Under the pieces are notes generated by a model, which did no database searches, was not told where the DNA came from, and saw nothing but the letters and a program-made list of their open reading frames with translations. Positions 47,798 through 59,790 of a stretch of DNA of 64,000 bases are shown in pieces. Origin of the DNA: Cloeon dipterum (taxonomy: Eukaryota; Arthropoda; Insecta; Ephemeroptera; Baetidae); contig NC_088788.1 of assembly GCF_949628265.1 (NCBI RefSeq), forward strand, positions 11,842,001 to 11,906,000. Reading direction: 5' to 3'. Each line of letters opens with the position of its first letter. Within the stretch, counting starts at the first letter, position 1. The translations under genes and the position numbers were made by a program.

Positions 47798-50700
47798 TCA
47801 CTCGGCTCCTTCTATCATGGTAAGGACGGCTCCATAATTTCTTCGTGCTGCCAGGTCCGACGGTGTGTCGCCCAAAGCGTCCATTGGGTCGTGCGTAACC
47901 TTAGCCTCTAGCAGCAGCGAAACGCACTGCAAACGAGCAAAGAGTGCAGCCTATCGGATGCAAAAACACAATTATAAATGTCATTCACCAAATATAAAAA
48001 ATTAAATTTACCAAGTGGAGAGGTGTCCTTCCGCTCGGGTCCGTTTGCGAGAGGTCTGCACCGGCCAGTTTGTATGACTTGAGTCTCACCACGTCACCCC
48101 TGGCAGCTGCCCTGAAGTTTAAAACAAACACACATTTTGTTTCCATTCTATTAGCTCTTCCAATTAAATCGCACTCGCAAATTTCGGTGCCGTAGTGGCC
48201 GGACTGCAGCGAGGCGCCGAACGAGCGCATCACCGAGATAGTTTCGTGGTGGTCGAAGGCGACCGCGTCCATCAGGGGTGACCGGCCGTGTCTGTCCAGC
48301 ACGTCCAGCGACGCTCCTGCCAGCAGAAGGTGTCGCACGATGCCGGCGTCGCCCTCGGCATTCGCCACGTGCAGCGCCGTGCGTCTGTCGCCGAGCGTCG
48401 CGCTGTTGATTTCAGCGCCACTCTCCAGCAGCTCCTCGACCCTGGCGACGTCCTTGCTGGCCACGGCCGCGCACAGTCGGGCTGCCATTAATTCACTATC
48501 GATCTCGTCCTCCTGCTGTGCATTATTCCAAAATTTCATTAAAAAAGGAAATAAAATATGAAGATTTGTATCACACTTAGAGAGCGGACAATTTTTGGTT
48601 AGTGATTATTTTTCATGGAAATAGTTCCTTAATTTTCAATATTTTTTAGTTTTAATAGTTTTTCAAGCCATTTACAAAAACTCTAATTCAACTGGGAATG
48701 TCTTGAGGGCTTTAAAAGCCAATTTAGATGGTTTGTGGGGGAAAAGACGTATTTAAGTGAAGCTCGAAATGCGTTGGTGTTACTCATTTTGTACCCAAGA
48801 ACCGAAAGAAAGCTCAGAAAAAATTGGATTTGATAGATGAAAATGAAATATTGCTTACTTTTGCATGGTTCCCGTTGTAATTATTTGCTTTGGGCACTGT
48901 CAGTTCTCCTCTGAGACAGCTCTGCATCATTTGGCGCTTGGTGCCGATGTCCCACTCGCTCTTTGACAGGACGTAGGCCAACTTGGTCAGCGCCGCCTCG
49001 GGGGTCATATCCGATCCGTTGGTGACCCCGACCTCAGTGAGTGCCTTTCCCGTCTCATAGACGTTCATGACAAGTCCCTGCTGGCACTGCGTGCAGTTGA
49101 CCAGCACCACGCCGCGAGAGGTGGCGGCTTTGAATTCGCTGAGCAGGTCTTCTCGATTGGAAGGGACGTTTCCGGCGCCGAAGGACTGCAGGACGGCGCC
49201 CTCCAGGGGGGGCTGCAGGAATGCGCGGACCATCTGGGTTGTGATGCCGGGGAAGAGGCGAAGCAAACCGACGTTTCTGTTTAGGGTCGAGTGCACCGAG
49301 AAGCTGTCAATCCTCGCAGGACGGATGATGATTTTGAAATCAACTGCATTAAATTTTAGAAATTATTAATAAATTTGTCTTCAGAATTCAAATCAAATTC
49401 CTGTACGTGAAAAAATTATTTTTTCCTGAAAAATTACTCACCTTCAATTTTAACTCCAACGGTGGCCAGGGGTCTGCAGTTGGGCGAGGCGAAAGCCCTC
49501 AGTGAACCGACACTGGCCTTGACAGTCCTGTTTCCTCTGAGCAGAACGTCTCCAAAGAAAACGGTGACTTCGGGAATCTCGCAGTTACCAGCCAGAACCA
49601 GTGCGGAGAGAAAATTGCTTTTGCCGTCGCTCCGTGCATCAACCATTGGAATTTGCGACCCAGTGATGATCACCGGCTTGGACAGATTTTCCAGCATGAA
49701 GGACAACGCTGACGCGGAAAAGGCGAGTGTGTCCGTGCCGTGGAGGACGACAAAGCCGTCGAAAAGGGTGTAAAATCGCTGGTGATGCAAGACTTTTAAA
49801 ATTGTTTTAAATAAGGCGTCAAAATACTTCACTATACCTTGATGTCCTCGGCCATTTTGCTCCAGTCTTCCATGGTCATGTTGCTGGAGTCCAGCAAAGG
49901 ATCGTACTCCAGGATGGAGTAGATGACCCGTCGCTTTCCTTCGATGTGTCTAATTTTGGTGTTGAATAAGTTAACAAAAAATAGAGGTCAAGGTCTTTTC
50001 TTACGGTAGCGCCAGAGGGGCATCGGTAGCATCAGATTTGAACTTTGCTTGTGCGTACGACTCATCGTGTAGATCAGGGTAGCGGCGCAGTGAGTGCACG
50101 AGTGCATTTGCCGTTGGTGCTAATGCTGTTTGAAAACAGTTTAGCATCAATGAACATCTGGACTTGTAAATTATTTGCCTGCGACAAATATACTCTATGG
50201 CCTTAATTTTGTTTAGTAAATTTAGTTTAACAAATATTCATTCCAGAACAAAAGTTGAAGAATTCATTAAAATACTTTTATGTTCCAGAAGGCAAATCGA
50301 TGCAGAAAAAGATATATCTCAACGGTTGCCACTATAGTTGACTAAGGTAAGGGCACTTTCCGTCTCTCTAATTTTTTGAAGACGCGGAACTCGATTAAAC
50401 TACGCCTTTAAATGGTACACAATACTACAAGTCTCTTCCTTGGCTAGATCAAGAGCTATCAAAAGGTCGGCGTGCCATAAATTGTCAATACTATTAAAAT
50501 GTAATATGTTCGACTTTCTAATTGCATTTGCAATCACTATTACTGCAAAGTTCAAGAATCAAACACTGACGCGCTATATTATTGTTCCGTAAACGCCGTA
50601 AATGCACTATATTGTTTTGATTGATATCCCGATGATATTTCCTGAATCGATATGACGGATAATTCCATATAATTCTCTTCTGGTTTTGTTATTAAAATGA

Positions 50701-51210
50701 AAAAGCGAGAAAGTAATAAGATTTGTCTTGTGCTGTTAAATTTTGTACGTTCAATAATTCTCAATCTCACTAATTATTTTGTCTGTTAATTTCTGGAAGT
50801 AAAATATTTAGCAAATTCTGGCAGTTTGATGATGTACCTACGATTCATACTTTTACAGATAAACCATAAACTCTAACTATACCTGAATATATGTTTTTAA
50901 ATTAATAGATTGAATTGAAGAAAATTTTGGTTTAATTTTTTTTTAATCCCAGTTGCGAACCTCTAAAAAATGATTTGAGAAGATCTTTCAAACATAAATA
51001 ATCTCCCTATATTTGAACTAATCTAAATAAAAACTCACCTCCATTGCCGTTTCGAACCATTCCAATCGTACCACCGGTGTACAAAACGAGAACCCTACTC
51101 TCGGTGCAGGGATCAAAAGAAAAGCTGAATGTGCGTCTGGAAATCCGAGAAATGCAAGCGCTGGGAATCTCAGAGGCCTTTCCGGCCGCCTGCCTAGCAC
51201 GAGTAGCCAT
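47798..51210 (-). CDS. ASPG: L-asparaginase / lysophospholipase with ankyrin repeats
   Basis: Minus-strand exons 51210-51039, 50125-50005, 49949-49838, 49778-49442, 49343-48859, 48515-48175, 48111-48012 and 47926-47798 join in phase into 598 residues. The N-terminal type-I asparaginase domain has both threonine motifs, LYTGGTIGM (45-50) and VLHGTDT (148-152), plus SDGKSN. LLRLFPGI ... AFLQPPLEG and VVLVNCTQCQQG also match the animal 60-kDa lysophospholipase/asparaginase family. Residues about 415-598 form ankyrin-type repeats (RTALHVANAEGDAGIVRHLL, GRSPLMDAVA, GRTPLHL). It would hydrolyse asparagine to aspartate and ammonia in the cytosol. The N-terminal 35 residues are variable, so the start could be later. 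Confidence 0.92.
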
Positions 51211-52603
51211 CCCTTCAGTGGCACGGGTAAACCAGAAATGATGAACGGACCGCGCGCTCTACTGATTATGAAGTCTCTCTTCTCTTGGCGTGTTGGGAAA
51301 ACAAGTGGCGGTGGAGCTGCACCGATGATTGAGTGAGTCAATACTCGAAGATCTCTTCCGCCGTCGAAATTTGGAATTCAGCCAAAATTCAAATTTAATT
51401 TTCAGAAAAAATCATTACTCTTAATAAAATCTGTTGAGTTTATATTTTACGAAAATTTTAAATATAAATAAAGTAAGATAAAGGGGCGTTAAAATTGATT
51501 TCACGGTTGATATTTATCAATTAATAATTTAAAATTTTCAGCCCCATATTCATAATTATATTTCTGATTTTGCTTTCCATCATAAGTCTTGTCATAAAAG
51601 ATAACAAGAAAAAAAATTACTCCACCCTCCTGCGGGGTTAACAGAGACTTATTTAGTCAGAGTCGACGTGACTTTTATCCCGGACACCCATCCGCTTTTT
51701 TCTTGCGACATTTTATAGTGGCTCTTGAGGTTCGACGCAAAAGATCAGATTTTTCTTTCATCATCATTATTTTATCCCATAAAAGTATTTTTCCGATTAA
51801 GCAAAAACCTCCATGTTTACTTAGCGCAAAATCATGCTGGTTATAAAGTTTCAAAATTTTTCTGAATTAACGCCAAGCTTAAATTAGCATAATGAGACGC
51901 AAGAAAATTTGCCTCTGTGCGTCGCGTTAACTCATCTGTGTGTGCAAAGTGACTCTAATTTGATTTGCGTTCCATCTACGACCCGTGTTGCTTTCTAAAC
52001 GCGATTTTGTTGCTGTTGAGACGTGCGTCAGGTGTTTTTCGATTGTTTGTTGTGCGCGGACGTTTTGTTTGTTTTAGAGGGCACGAGATGCTAACAGCGA
52101 ATAAGTTATTGACCGTCGGCGACTTTCCTCCTCGTTTAGACAGCCAAAATAGGATTCAAGCCAATATAGGAGAGACAGGCCCAAAAATTAATACTTTTAA
52201 TGAATATTGAAAAGAAAGAAGAAAGTAAATAGAAAATACTTTGATATTTTTTGGAAATATTTGGTTTTGTAGAAGTGTCTTAATTGTTAATCAACGTAAT
52301 ATTAAATTATTTACATTTTTTATCAAATTTTTTTCAATGAATGTGATGTGTTCACAGCCTTAATATTATTGAAAATATCTTGTCCAAGAAATATTTTTCT
52401 CCTATTAGCTGCGGCTATTACGTAGCTCCTTCCAGTTATACAATTTATTCAAGAGGCGATTAGGGAGGGGCAAACGGAATGCTTCGTTGGAGAAAAATAC
52501 TACTCGATCCAAAGCACTCTTGATATAAATCATCGCCGGCTAAAATCTCACTCTATCAAACAGTCCTTTCAGTCGCGTCAGCCAGTCAGTGTCGGCGCAG
52601 AAA
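51211..52603. other. Divergent intergenic region, ASPG (-) and mannosidase (+)
   Basis: 5' flanks of both genes. AT-rich with no supported gene. TATAAA at 52524 lies 80 nt upstream of the mannosidase ATG and may serve it. Confidence 0.5.
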
Positions 52604-55600
52604 ATGTGGCTGGTGATCGCGGCCTGCCTGGCCGTTTTCCAAGGGGCGATTGGAGACCTCAGTTGCGCCGTAAGTTAATTGGTTTTCGTGTTAATTACTG
52701 GTGATTTTTCTCATTTCTAGAAGCAGCAGCATAATAAGTTTACTTATTAATCAATAAGCACGAAAATTTTGAATAATTCTATTGAAATCATAAATTGTTA
52801 AGTTTTTCTGCTAATTTCACATAAAACGCCACTGAAAGTGTCAGCGAGTAAAGGTCAAAGATGAAAAGCAAGATTAAAACTTTCCAGTTGCTGTTGCTAC
52901 TCGAAATCGAGAAGCTCTAAAACCATCATTTAAAAATTAATTTTTTCTGCCACCAGTCCTGCAAGAATTGGAAGGACGGTGTGCTGAACGTGCACATTGT
53001 TCCGCACTCGCACGATGACGTAGGCTGGCTGAAAACCGTCGACCAGTACTACTACGGCAGCAGACAGGGGATTCAAAATGCCGGCGTCCAGTACATTCTG
53101 GACACCGTGGTCTCACAGTTGCTGCACGACCCTGCGAAGCGGTTTGTCCAGGTCGAGACAGCCTTCTTTTGGCAGTGGTGGCAAGAGCAAAACGACCACA
53201 TGCGCCACCAGGTCAAGCAGCTCGTCTCGAACGGACAGCTTGAGCTGCTTGGAGGTGGATGGGTCATGAACGACGAGGCTGTCACGCACTATCAGGTATT
53301 AATTTATCAAAAAAGTAGTGCAGGCTTCAAAATTATTTATTTTCCTTTCTACTCATTTTACAATGGCCAATATGGCTACTTTCAACTCGCACAATAAGCA
53401 AAATTCAGGCATTTTTTTATTTTCATTTTTTGTCGAGGTAAACCTTATGGTAAATTCTCAATTGGCTTGCATAGCAATTAATATAATGTGCCATTCTTAC
53501 ATAATGGGTACTTGATTGAAACGCCAGACATTTGTCCATTTAAAGCCGCTGGAAAGGTGTGCAAACCAGCAAGTATCATAGTAGCGAGTCGGCGCCGGGG
53601 CGCCTTCCAGCCCGTTGAGCTATTTGAGCATTTCGAGTCACTAAACTAACAACTTTTAGCAATCTCTGACATTGAGCAGCCAGTATTAGATCCCAAAACT
53701 GCTCAAATATCTCCCATTGCTTTGACACTCCTGAGAATGCCTCAACAATGCGAGCCAACGGGCTGGTAATACATGTATTATTTGCATTATTTACTAGAGT
53801 GCGAGAGGCACTGACTTTCGTCGTCCTGTGAAGAGTTAACTTTTTTCAGTGAGCGTGCAAACACAAAACTAGCCGTGCGCAAGAGCGCCATCAGGTGGCG
53901 GCCACTAGATTATAGGAATTTATATTCCTTTCCACCTTAAAAGAATTCACATCTTCATCACAATGACCACGTTTTAAATTTTTTAATTATAAACTTCGCT
54001 CTTAATTTTATTTTATTTTAGTTTTGCCCAATCTAAATGACAACAATTTTTATAGGCAACAGTCGATCAATTCACGTGGGGATTTAGAAGACTGAATGAC
54101 ACCTTCGGCTCATGCGGTGCGCCTCGGGCTGGCTGGCAAATCGACCCGTTCGGCCACTCGCGCGAAACGGCCTCCCAAATGGCCACAATGGGCTTCGACG
54201 GCCTCTTCTTCGGCAGACTCGATTATGCAGACAAAACGCAGCGTCTGAAGAACAAAACGGCGGAGATGGTGTGGCAAGGCAGCCCGCAAAATCTCGGCAA
54301 GCCGGCTGAGCTGTTCACTCACGTCCTCTTCAACAACTACTCGCCTCCGCCTGGCTTTTGCTTTGATCTTTTGTGTGGCGACGAGCCCTTCATCGACAGC
54401 AAACACAGTCCCGACTACAATGTGGATAGGAGGGTAGCCAAAACAAATTTAATGCTCTCTTGATTGCGCGGAAAATTAACACGTTGATCGCCGCAGGTCA
54501 AAGAGTTTGTCGACTACGCCAAAAAGCAGTCTGCTCACTACACGACAAACAACATCATCATGACCATGGGCGAAGATTTTAATTACCAGGATGCCAATGC
54601 TTGGTACAAAAACCTGGATAAACTCATCAAGTAAGTAGTATAGTTTCGATTTAATTTTCCCAGTAATAAAACTTGAATTATTTATTTAAAGTTGAACGAC
54701 TGGAATTTAATTGCAATTCCAAGTAACTGATTTAAATAATTTCATGGCAGATACGTCAATGCCAAAAACCCAGACTTGAACCTGTTCTACTCTACCCCCA
54801 CGTGCTATCTCCAAGCAGTGAACTCTGCAAACGTGACGTGGTCCACCAAAGACGACGATTTCTTCCCTTACCCAAGTGATCAGCACTCGTACTGGACCGG
54901 TTACTTCACGTCCCGACCAACTCTGAAGTTCTTCGCCGCCCAGGGCAACAATTTCCTGCAAGTCTGCAAACAGCTCTACGCTCTGACAGAGCTTGGACCT
55001 GAGGACTGGGCCGATCTGACCGCAATGAGGGAGGCGGTCGCGATGATGCAGCACCACGACGCAATCACGGGCACGGAACAGCAGCACGTTGCTCAGGATT
55101 ATGCCCTGCGCTTGAGTAGAGGATTTGATGAATGCCATTTTGCAACTGAAGCTGCAGTTACGTAAGGAAATTTTAATTATTAATTTAATTTGTTGAGATA
55201 AAATCCGACATTTTAATTCTGTTTTCAAGAGCGCCAATTTTTGTCTGAAGCTCTAGCTTTTTTTCAAGAACATAAATTGAAAAGAATTAATAATTGTTTG
55301 GTTTAAATCTGTTATAATGAAATTATTTTAAACGTCTTATTTTTCCATTATTCTCTATTTGGAAAAAAATAATTTTGTTCTTGCAGAAAATTGTTGACTA
55401 TTAACTCTACGCAGCCCACACTGGACTTTGAGTCGTGCACCCAGTTGAACATCAGCCAGTGTGCAACCACAGAGTCCTCTGACCAGTTTGTGGTGCTCGT
55501 CTTCAACCCTCTGTCCCGCTCTGTGTCCCACCATGTCCGAATTCCGGTCACCATGTCTTCCTACAAGGTTTTCGATACGATTGGTGTTGAGGTCAAGGCC

Positions 55601-57789
55601 CAGATGGTTCCTCTGCCGGAGCCAATGCTGCGGCTGCCGGGCAGAGTGAGCCCTGCAAAGCAAGAGCTGGTGTTCATTGCTGAAAAACTTCCACCTCTGG
55701 GCTATACCACCTTCTACGTTCAGAAATTGGCTGGAAAATCCATGCTCGCCTACGCTGAGAAAGGTCCTGAGAGGCTTACATTGAAAAATAAGGTATACGT
55801 TTCTGATCTTCAATAAACAAAAATAACTTTTTTACTCTGTAGTTCATGGAGGTTTCTGTCAACGAGATAACCGGAGACTTGTCTGAAATCGTTGTTGACG
55901 GCGCTCAGCAAACAATCGATCAATCATTCTACTTCTACGAGGGTGCCGTCGGCGACAACGAAGAGGCGAAGAACCGCTCATCAGGCGCCTACATTTTCCG
56001 TCCGGCGGGAGATGCAACAAAGGTTGCCAAGCAGGCCAAAACTGTCTCCTACAAGGGCCCCATCGTCCAGGAACTGCAACAGACCTTTAGCCCTTGGGTC
56101 AGCCAGGTCGTTCGGCTTTATGAGGATGACCCCCAGCACCTTGAGCTCGAGTGGCTCGTGGGACCAATCCCGATTGAGTGAGTTTGCTATCAAGTTCTCT
56201 CTTTATTAAAATAAAAAAATCAGGAATAGCACCTAAAAATAAATTTTCAAGTTATTTTTATTGTTGATGGAATGTAATAAATTTTAAATGCAGTTTAGTA
56301 TATTTGCTCAAAAAATTTTAGCAATGCATATGAATGTAAATGAGAAAACATTTAGGTTATATCAACAGTTAGCAACGTCAAAATCACTATTGAGTATAGT
56401 TTTAAAATTGATCAACTGAAATTAATATTGCAATTTTGCCCGTTCGCGTGAGAGGTTCTAAAACGTGTCGTAGACCGCTTAAGAATGATTTATAAGCTTT
56501 TTGTTAAAAAAATTGAGCATTTAGAATCACAATTGTTTTTACTGCGTTTAACAAAAATAACTTTTTCCCCGCAGGGATGGCAAAGGCAAAGAGGTGGTGA
56601 GCAGGCTGGCCATCGACTGGAAAACGGACGGAATCTTTTACACCGACTCCAACGGCAGGGAAATGATGACTCGCAAGCGGCGGGAAAATCTGACCGAGCC
56701 GATCGCGGGCAACTACTACCCCGTCACGACTGCTGCCCTTTTGGCGAGTGGAGATCAGATGTTGGCCGTTTTCCCCGACCGCGCTCAGGGTGCGTCCAGT
56801 CTTCGTGACGGAGAACTCGAGCTGATGGTGCACAGGCGTCTGCTGAAGGACGATGCTTTCGGGGTGAGCGAAGCCCTCAACGAGACCGCGTTTGGCGAAG
56901 GTTTGGTCGCCCGCGGTCGCCATATCGTGAAGCTCGGCTCGAGGAGTCTCAAAGCTGAACAGCGCCGACTGGCTCAGCAGCACAATGTACTTCGACCCTG
57001 GCTGCTCTTTGCCCCGACTGATTTGACGGCGAAGCAGTTTGCCAAGGCGTACAAAACATCGGTGAGTAATCTCTGACACAGTGAATTGTGTTGATTCAAA
57101 TAATGGCAATTTCGCAAAACTGTTTGCTTCAAATCATTACATTTTCGTATTTTTTAAATGTGTAAATATATGACGTTAAAAACAAAGCCTAAGAATGCGT
57201 TAGAAATCTTAATTTTTTATTAATTTTAATTTTTTATGTGATGTGATTATATCCAATTTTGTTATTCCTATGAATTCATAAAAAATCCACTTAAATTTTT
57301 TTAAATGAAAATTTAATTATAATAAAAAAATATTATTTTAAAAGTATTTAAGTTAACATTGCAAATTTTCTGGAACGAAAATAATCAGCATCAAACTGCC
57401 TTCTTTTCTGCTTGCAGTGGTCTGGGCTGTCCGCAGCTTTGCCTCCCAACGTCAACCTGCTAACTCTGGAACCGTGGAAGGGCCGCTCGCTGCTTCTCCG
57501 CCTCGAGCACCTGCAAAATCGAGATGACGATGAAGTGCTCTCCAAGCCTGTTACTGTCTCGCTAAAAAGTTTGTTCTCTGGATTCAACGTGACCGCCGCG
57601 AGAGAAACAAGTTTGGGTGCCAATCGCTGGCTCAGCGACGTTAAGAGAATGGAGTGGGAAATCGACTCCAACGAAATCGGCCTGGACAGCAACACCTTGG
57701 CTGGAGGCCTCGATGACGATTTCAATGTTACCCTCACCCCCATGCAAATCAGAACCTTCATCATTGACGTCACTGCGAAAAAGGTTTAA
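52604..57789 (+). CDS. MAN2B1: Lysosomal alpha-mannosidase (GH38)
   Basis: Exons 52604-52669, 52957-53295, 54056-54433, 54497-54630, 54751-55161, 55387-55792, 55843-56177, 56575-57061 and 57418-57789 join in phase into 975 residues, the usual size. The signal peptide is [19 protein letters not shown]38 zinc and catalytic motifs: [18 protein letters not shown] (His39, Asp43 region) and [11 protein letters not shown] with the nucleophile Asp165. ITMGEDF-like [12 protein letters not shown] and [11 protein letters not shown] follow, then the beta-rich C-terminal half ([20 protein letters not shown]). It trims alpha-mannose residues from N-glycans in the lysosome. Several N-x-S/T sites are present. 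Lysosomal rather than Golgi type is indicated by [16 protein letters not shown] and lack of a membrane anchor. Confidence 0.95.
53296..54055 (+). other. Mannosidase intron 2
   Basis: 760 nt with GTATTA donor and TTTTATAG acceptor. It contains a GC-rich patch at about 53575-53640 unlike the rest of the intron, whose origin I cannot identify. Confidence 0.6.
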
Positions 57790-57826
57790 TAAAGTTAAAA
57801 TGTTATCATCAACAATTTTCAGTTTA

Positions 57827-57832
57827 AATAAA
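57827..57832 (+). terminator. Poly(A) signal of the mannosidase
   Basis: AATAAA 38 nt after the stop; another begins at 57840, and a third hexamer (57788-57793) overlaps the TAA itself. Confidence 0.5.
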
Positions 57833-59790
57833 ATTAAAAAATAAAAATCTAAATCTTTCATTACAGAAATTCAATTAAATTCGACAGGCAAAGATACAGA
57901 TTAAAATTTGAAGAGAATTGGAACCATGGATTGAAAAGTTTGAATTGAAATATTTATAACCGATCTTTATCTTTTTTCGCGTTGGATTAAACAATGAAAA
58001 GTGAAACCCCTCTAAAATAGCTTGCTGAACTCTTTTTACCGTCTGAGTGCATGAATCAGTCAGGCAAATTCCTACATAGTTTTCTACGATATTTGTTTAG
58101 TTTTGTAAGTATATAAAAAGAGATGCTCGTGAGATCTGAACATCTGAAGGGCTGAAACTTTGCTGCTGTCGAGTATTATAGAATCACAAAAATGAAAAAG
58201 ATATTTTCAAATTCTTGTTTATTTAGAAATGTTCGCGATATGCAAGGAAATATTTTCTGCCTGGAAACTGGCCTTTTTCCTGAAACGCAATTTGCTCGCA
58301 CTTGGCAACAGCGTCAAAGGGGAATGAAACTCCATAAACTTTTGCTCGATGACAGCAGCGACGGTACAGCTCGATTACTTTTCCTCGTACTCCTTTCACT
58401 CCACTTTAAAACAGCAAAGCGAAAAAAAAAAGGAAAAATTGCATCCGATCGTAGAGAGTTGATTATCAGCGCCGGGCTGTGCACATTTGCTGCCTCTCTT
58501 GCTGGTTGGCGCGCGGCCTTGCTCTTTTTGCGCGCGCCCTTGATCGCGAACAGCAGGGGCAGATGGCTCCACGGGCAGAGCGCTCGCTTTCCCGGGCGCT
58601 TTCCCTCTTTGCACTTTCCCGTGTCGGGTCGGGCCGCCAGTGACAGCGCGTTTCCCAGCAGCAACATCAGGACTCCATTGCGGCGGGCAGCGCGGGCCCG
58701 ACTTGCTCATTGTTGCTCTCACTCGTCTCGACCGATCAAGCATGTTGCATCGGACTGCGTGAGCCGCAGGATTCGACTTAAGGTGAGACACAGATTGGGG
58801 CTGCAGCCTCGCTGGCCGGGAAACGAGTTTTATCGACGGATCTCGCGCTGGAGCTGAGCAAACAAACGTAAATTATGCACAGCCTCTTTTCGCCCCCGTC
58901 TGGAAACGCCCTTTTGTGTTGGCAAAATCGGGATTTCAGGTAATTTCAAATCGTTGATGCCTACCCTACTGGAGTTTCAGTCAAAAGTAATTAAATTATA
59001 AAATAAAAATAAAAATTTTAAATTAAAGTGGAAATTTCAGCGTTTAAGATTAAAAAAGGGGTGCTTTTAACTTTTATTATCGTGTTTACTTTAGGTGCGT
59101 AAAACATTTTGCCGAGCGTAATTGTAATTTACACTTTTTAATCAACGCGATGAGGCATTAACGCGCATTTTGCTTTTAAGTGCGGCAAGGCGCGTGCTCG
59201 CTTATTCTCCTTTTTTTTAAGAGCCATTGAGCCTCATTAGAGTGAGAGCGTGGGTGTATTCCAGCCTGCGACGAACGCGTGTTTTCGACGGGAGGACCCT
59301 TTTCTGCGTCGCGAAATCCACAACTGAAACGCATTTGAGATGAAAATCTGGCGCCTGTGCCGACGTGTGGATGCTGAGCGTCTGTTGCAGACGAAAATCA
59401 ATAATTCAAGGCAGAGCGGGGCAGAGCTCTGCCCCTTCTGTACACCGCGCGCGCGACTCAGAGGAGAGAACAACCTTCCATACATTAACCCGACAACGAG
59501 ACAGAGCAGACACGAGAGCATTTTGCTCTCTTTGTAGTCGCGAGGGAGACGAGAATGCATAGACGCCAATAAGTCGAGTTTTCCCTTGCCGATGCAAAGT
59601 CGCCGTTTGTTTCGACCGTAAAACATACACGGAGGCAGGTGCGCGAATCTGTAGAAAATTGGTCCAGTTCAAAAATCTCGAGGGGTGCTATTTTGCATTT
59701 TTGGAATGCGTTCAATAGTGTGTTGGGCCTCATTTGAATCGTGCTCCCCTTTTTTCCAGCTAAAGCTCAGCAGGCATTCAGGAAGCGAAA
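57833..59790. other. Intergenic DNA and probable 5' UTR exon of tetraspanin 2
   Basis: A GC-richer block at about 58480-58850 ends in a strong donor, AAG/GTGAGA at 58782/58783. An acceptor TTTTTTCCAG lies at about 59759, 31 nt before the ATG at 59791. I read this as a non-coding first exon spliced to the start-codon exon. A long frame at 58192-58857 has no family support and is matched by open antisense frames, so it is compositional. Confidence 0.45.

Noticed and set aside
53575-53645. tRNA-like or SINE-like patch in mannosidase intron 2
   Set aside because: TAGCGAGTCGG and TTTCGAGTCA loosely resemble A and B boxes, but no cloverleaf can be drawn and no second copy was found in the window.
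58192-58857. 221-codon frame upstream of tetraspanin 2
   Set aside because: No family match, antisense equally open, and the region ends in a donor fitting a non-coding first exon.
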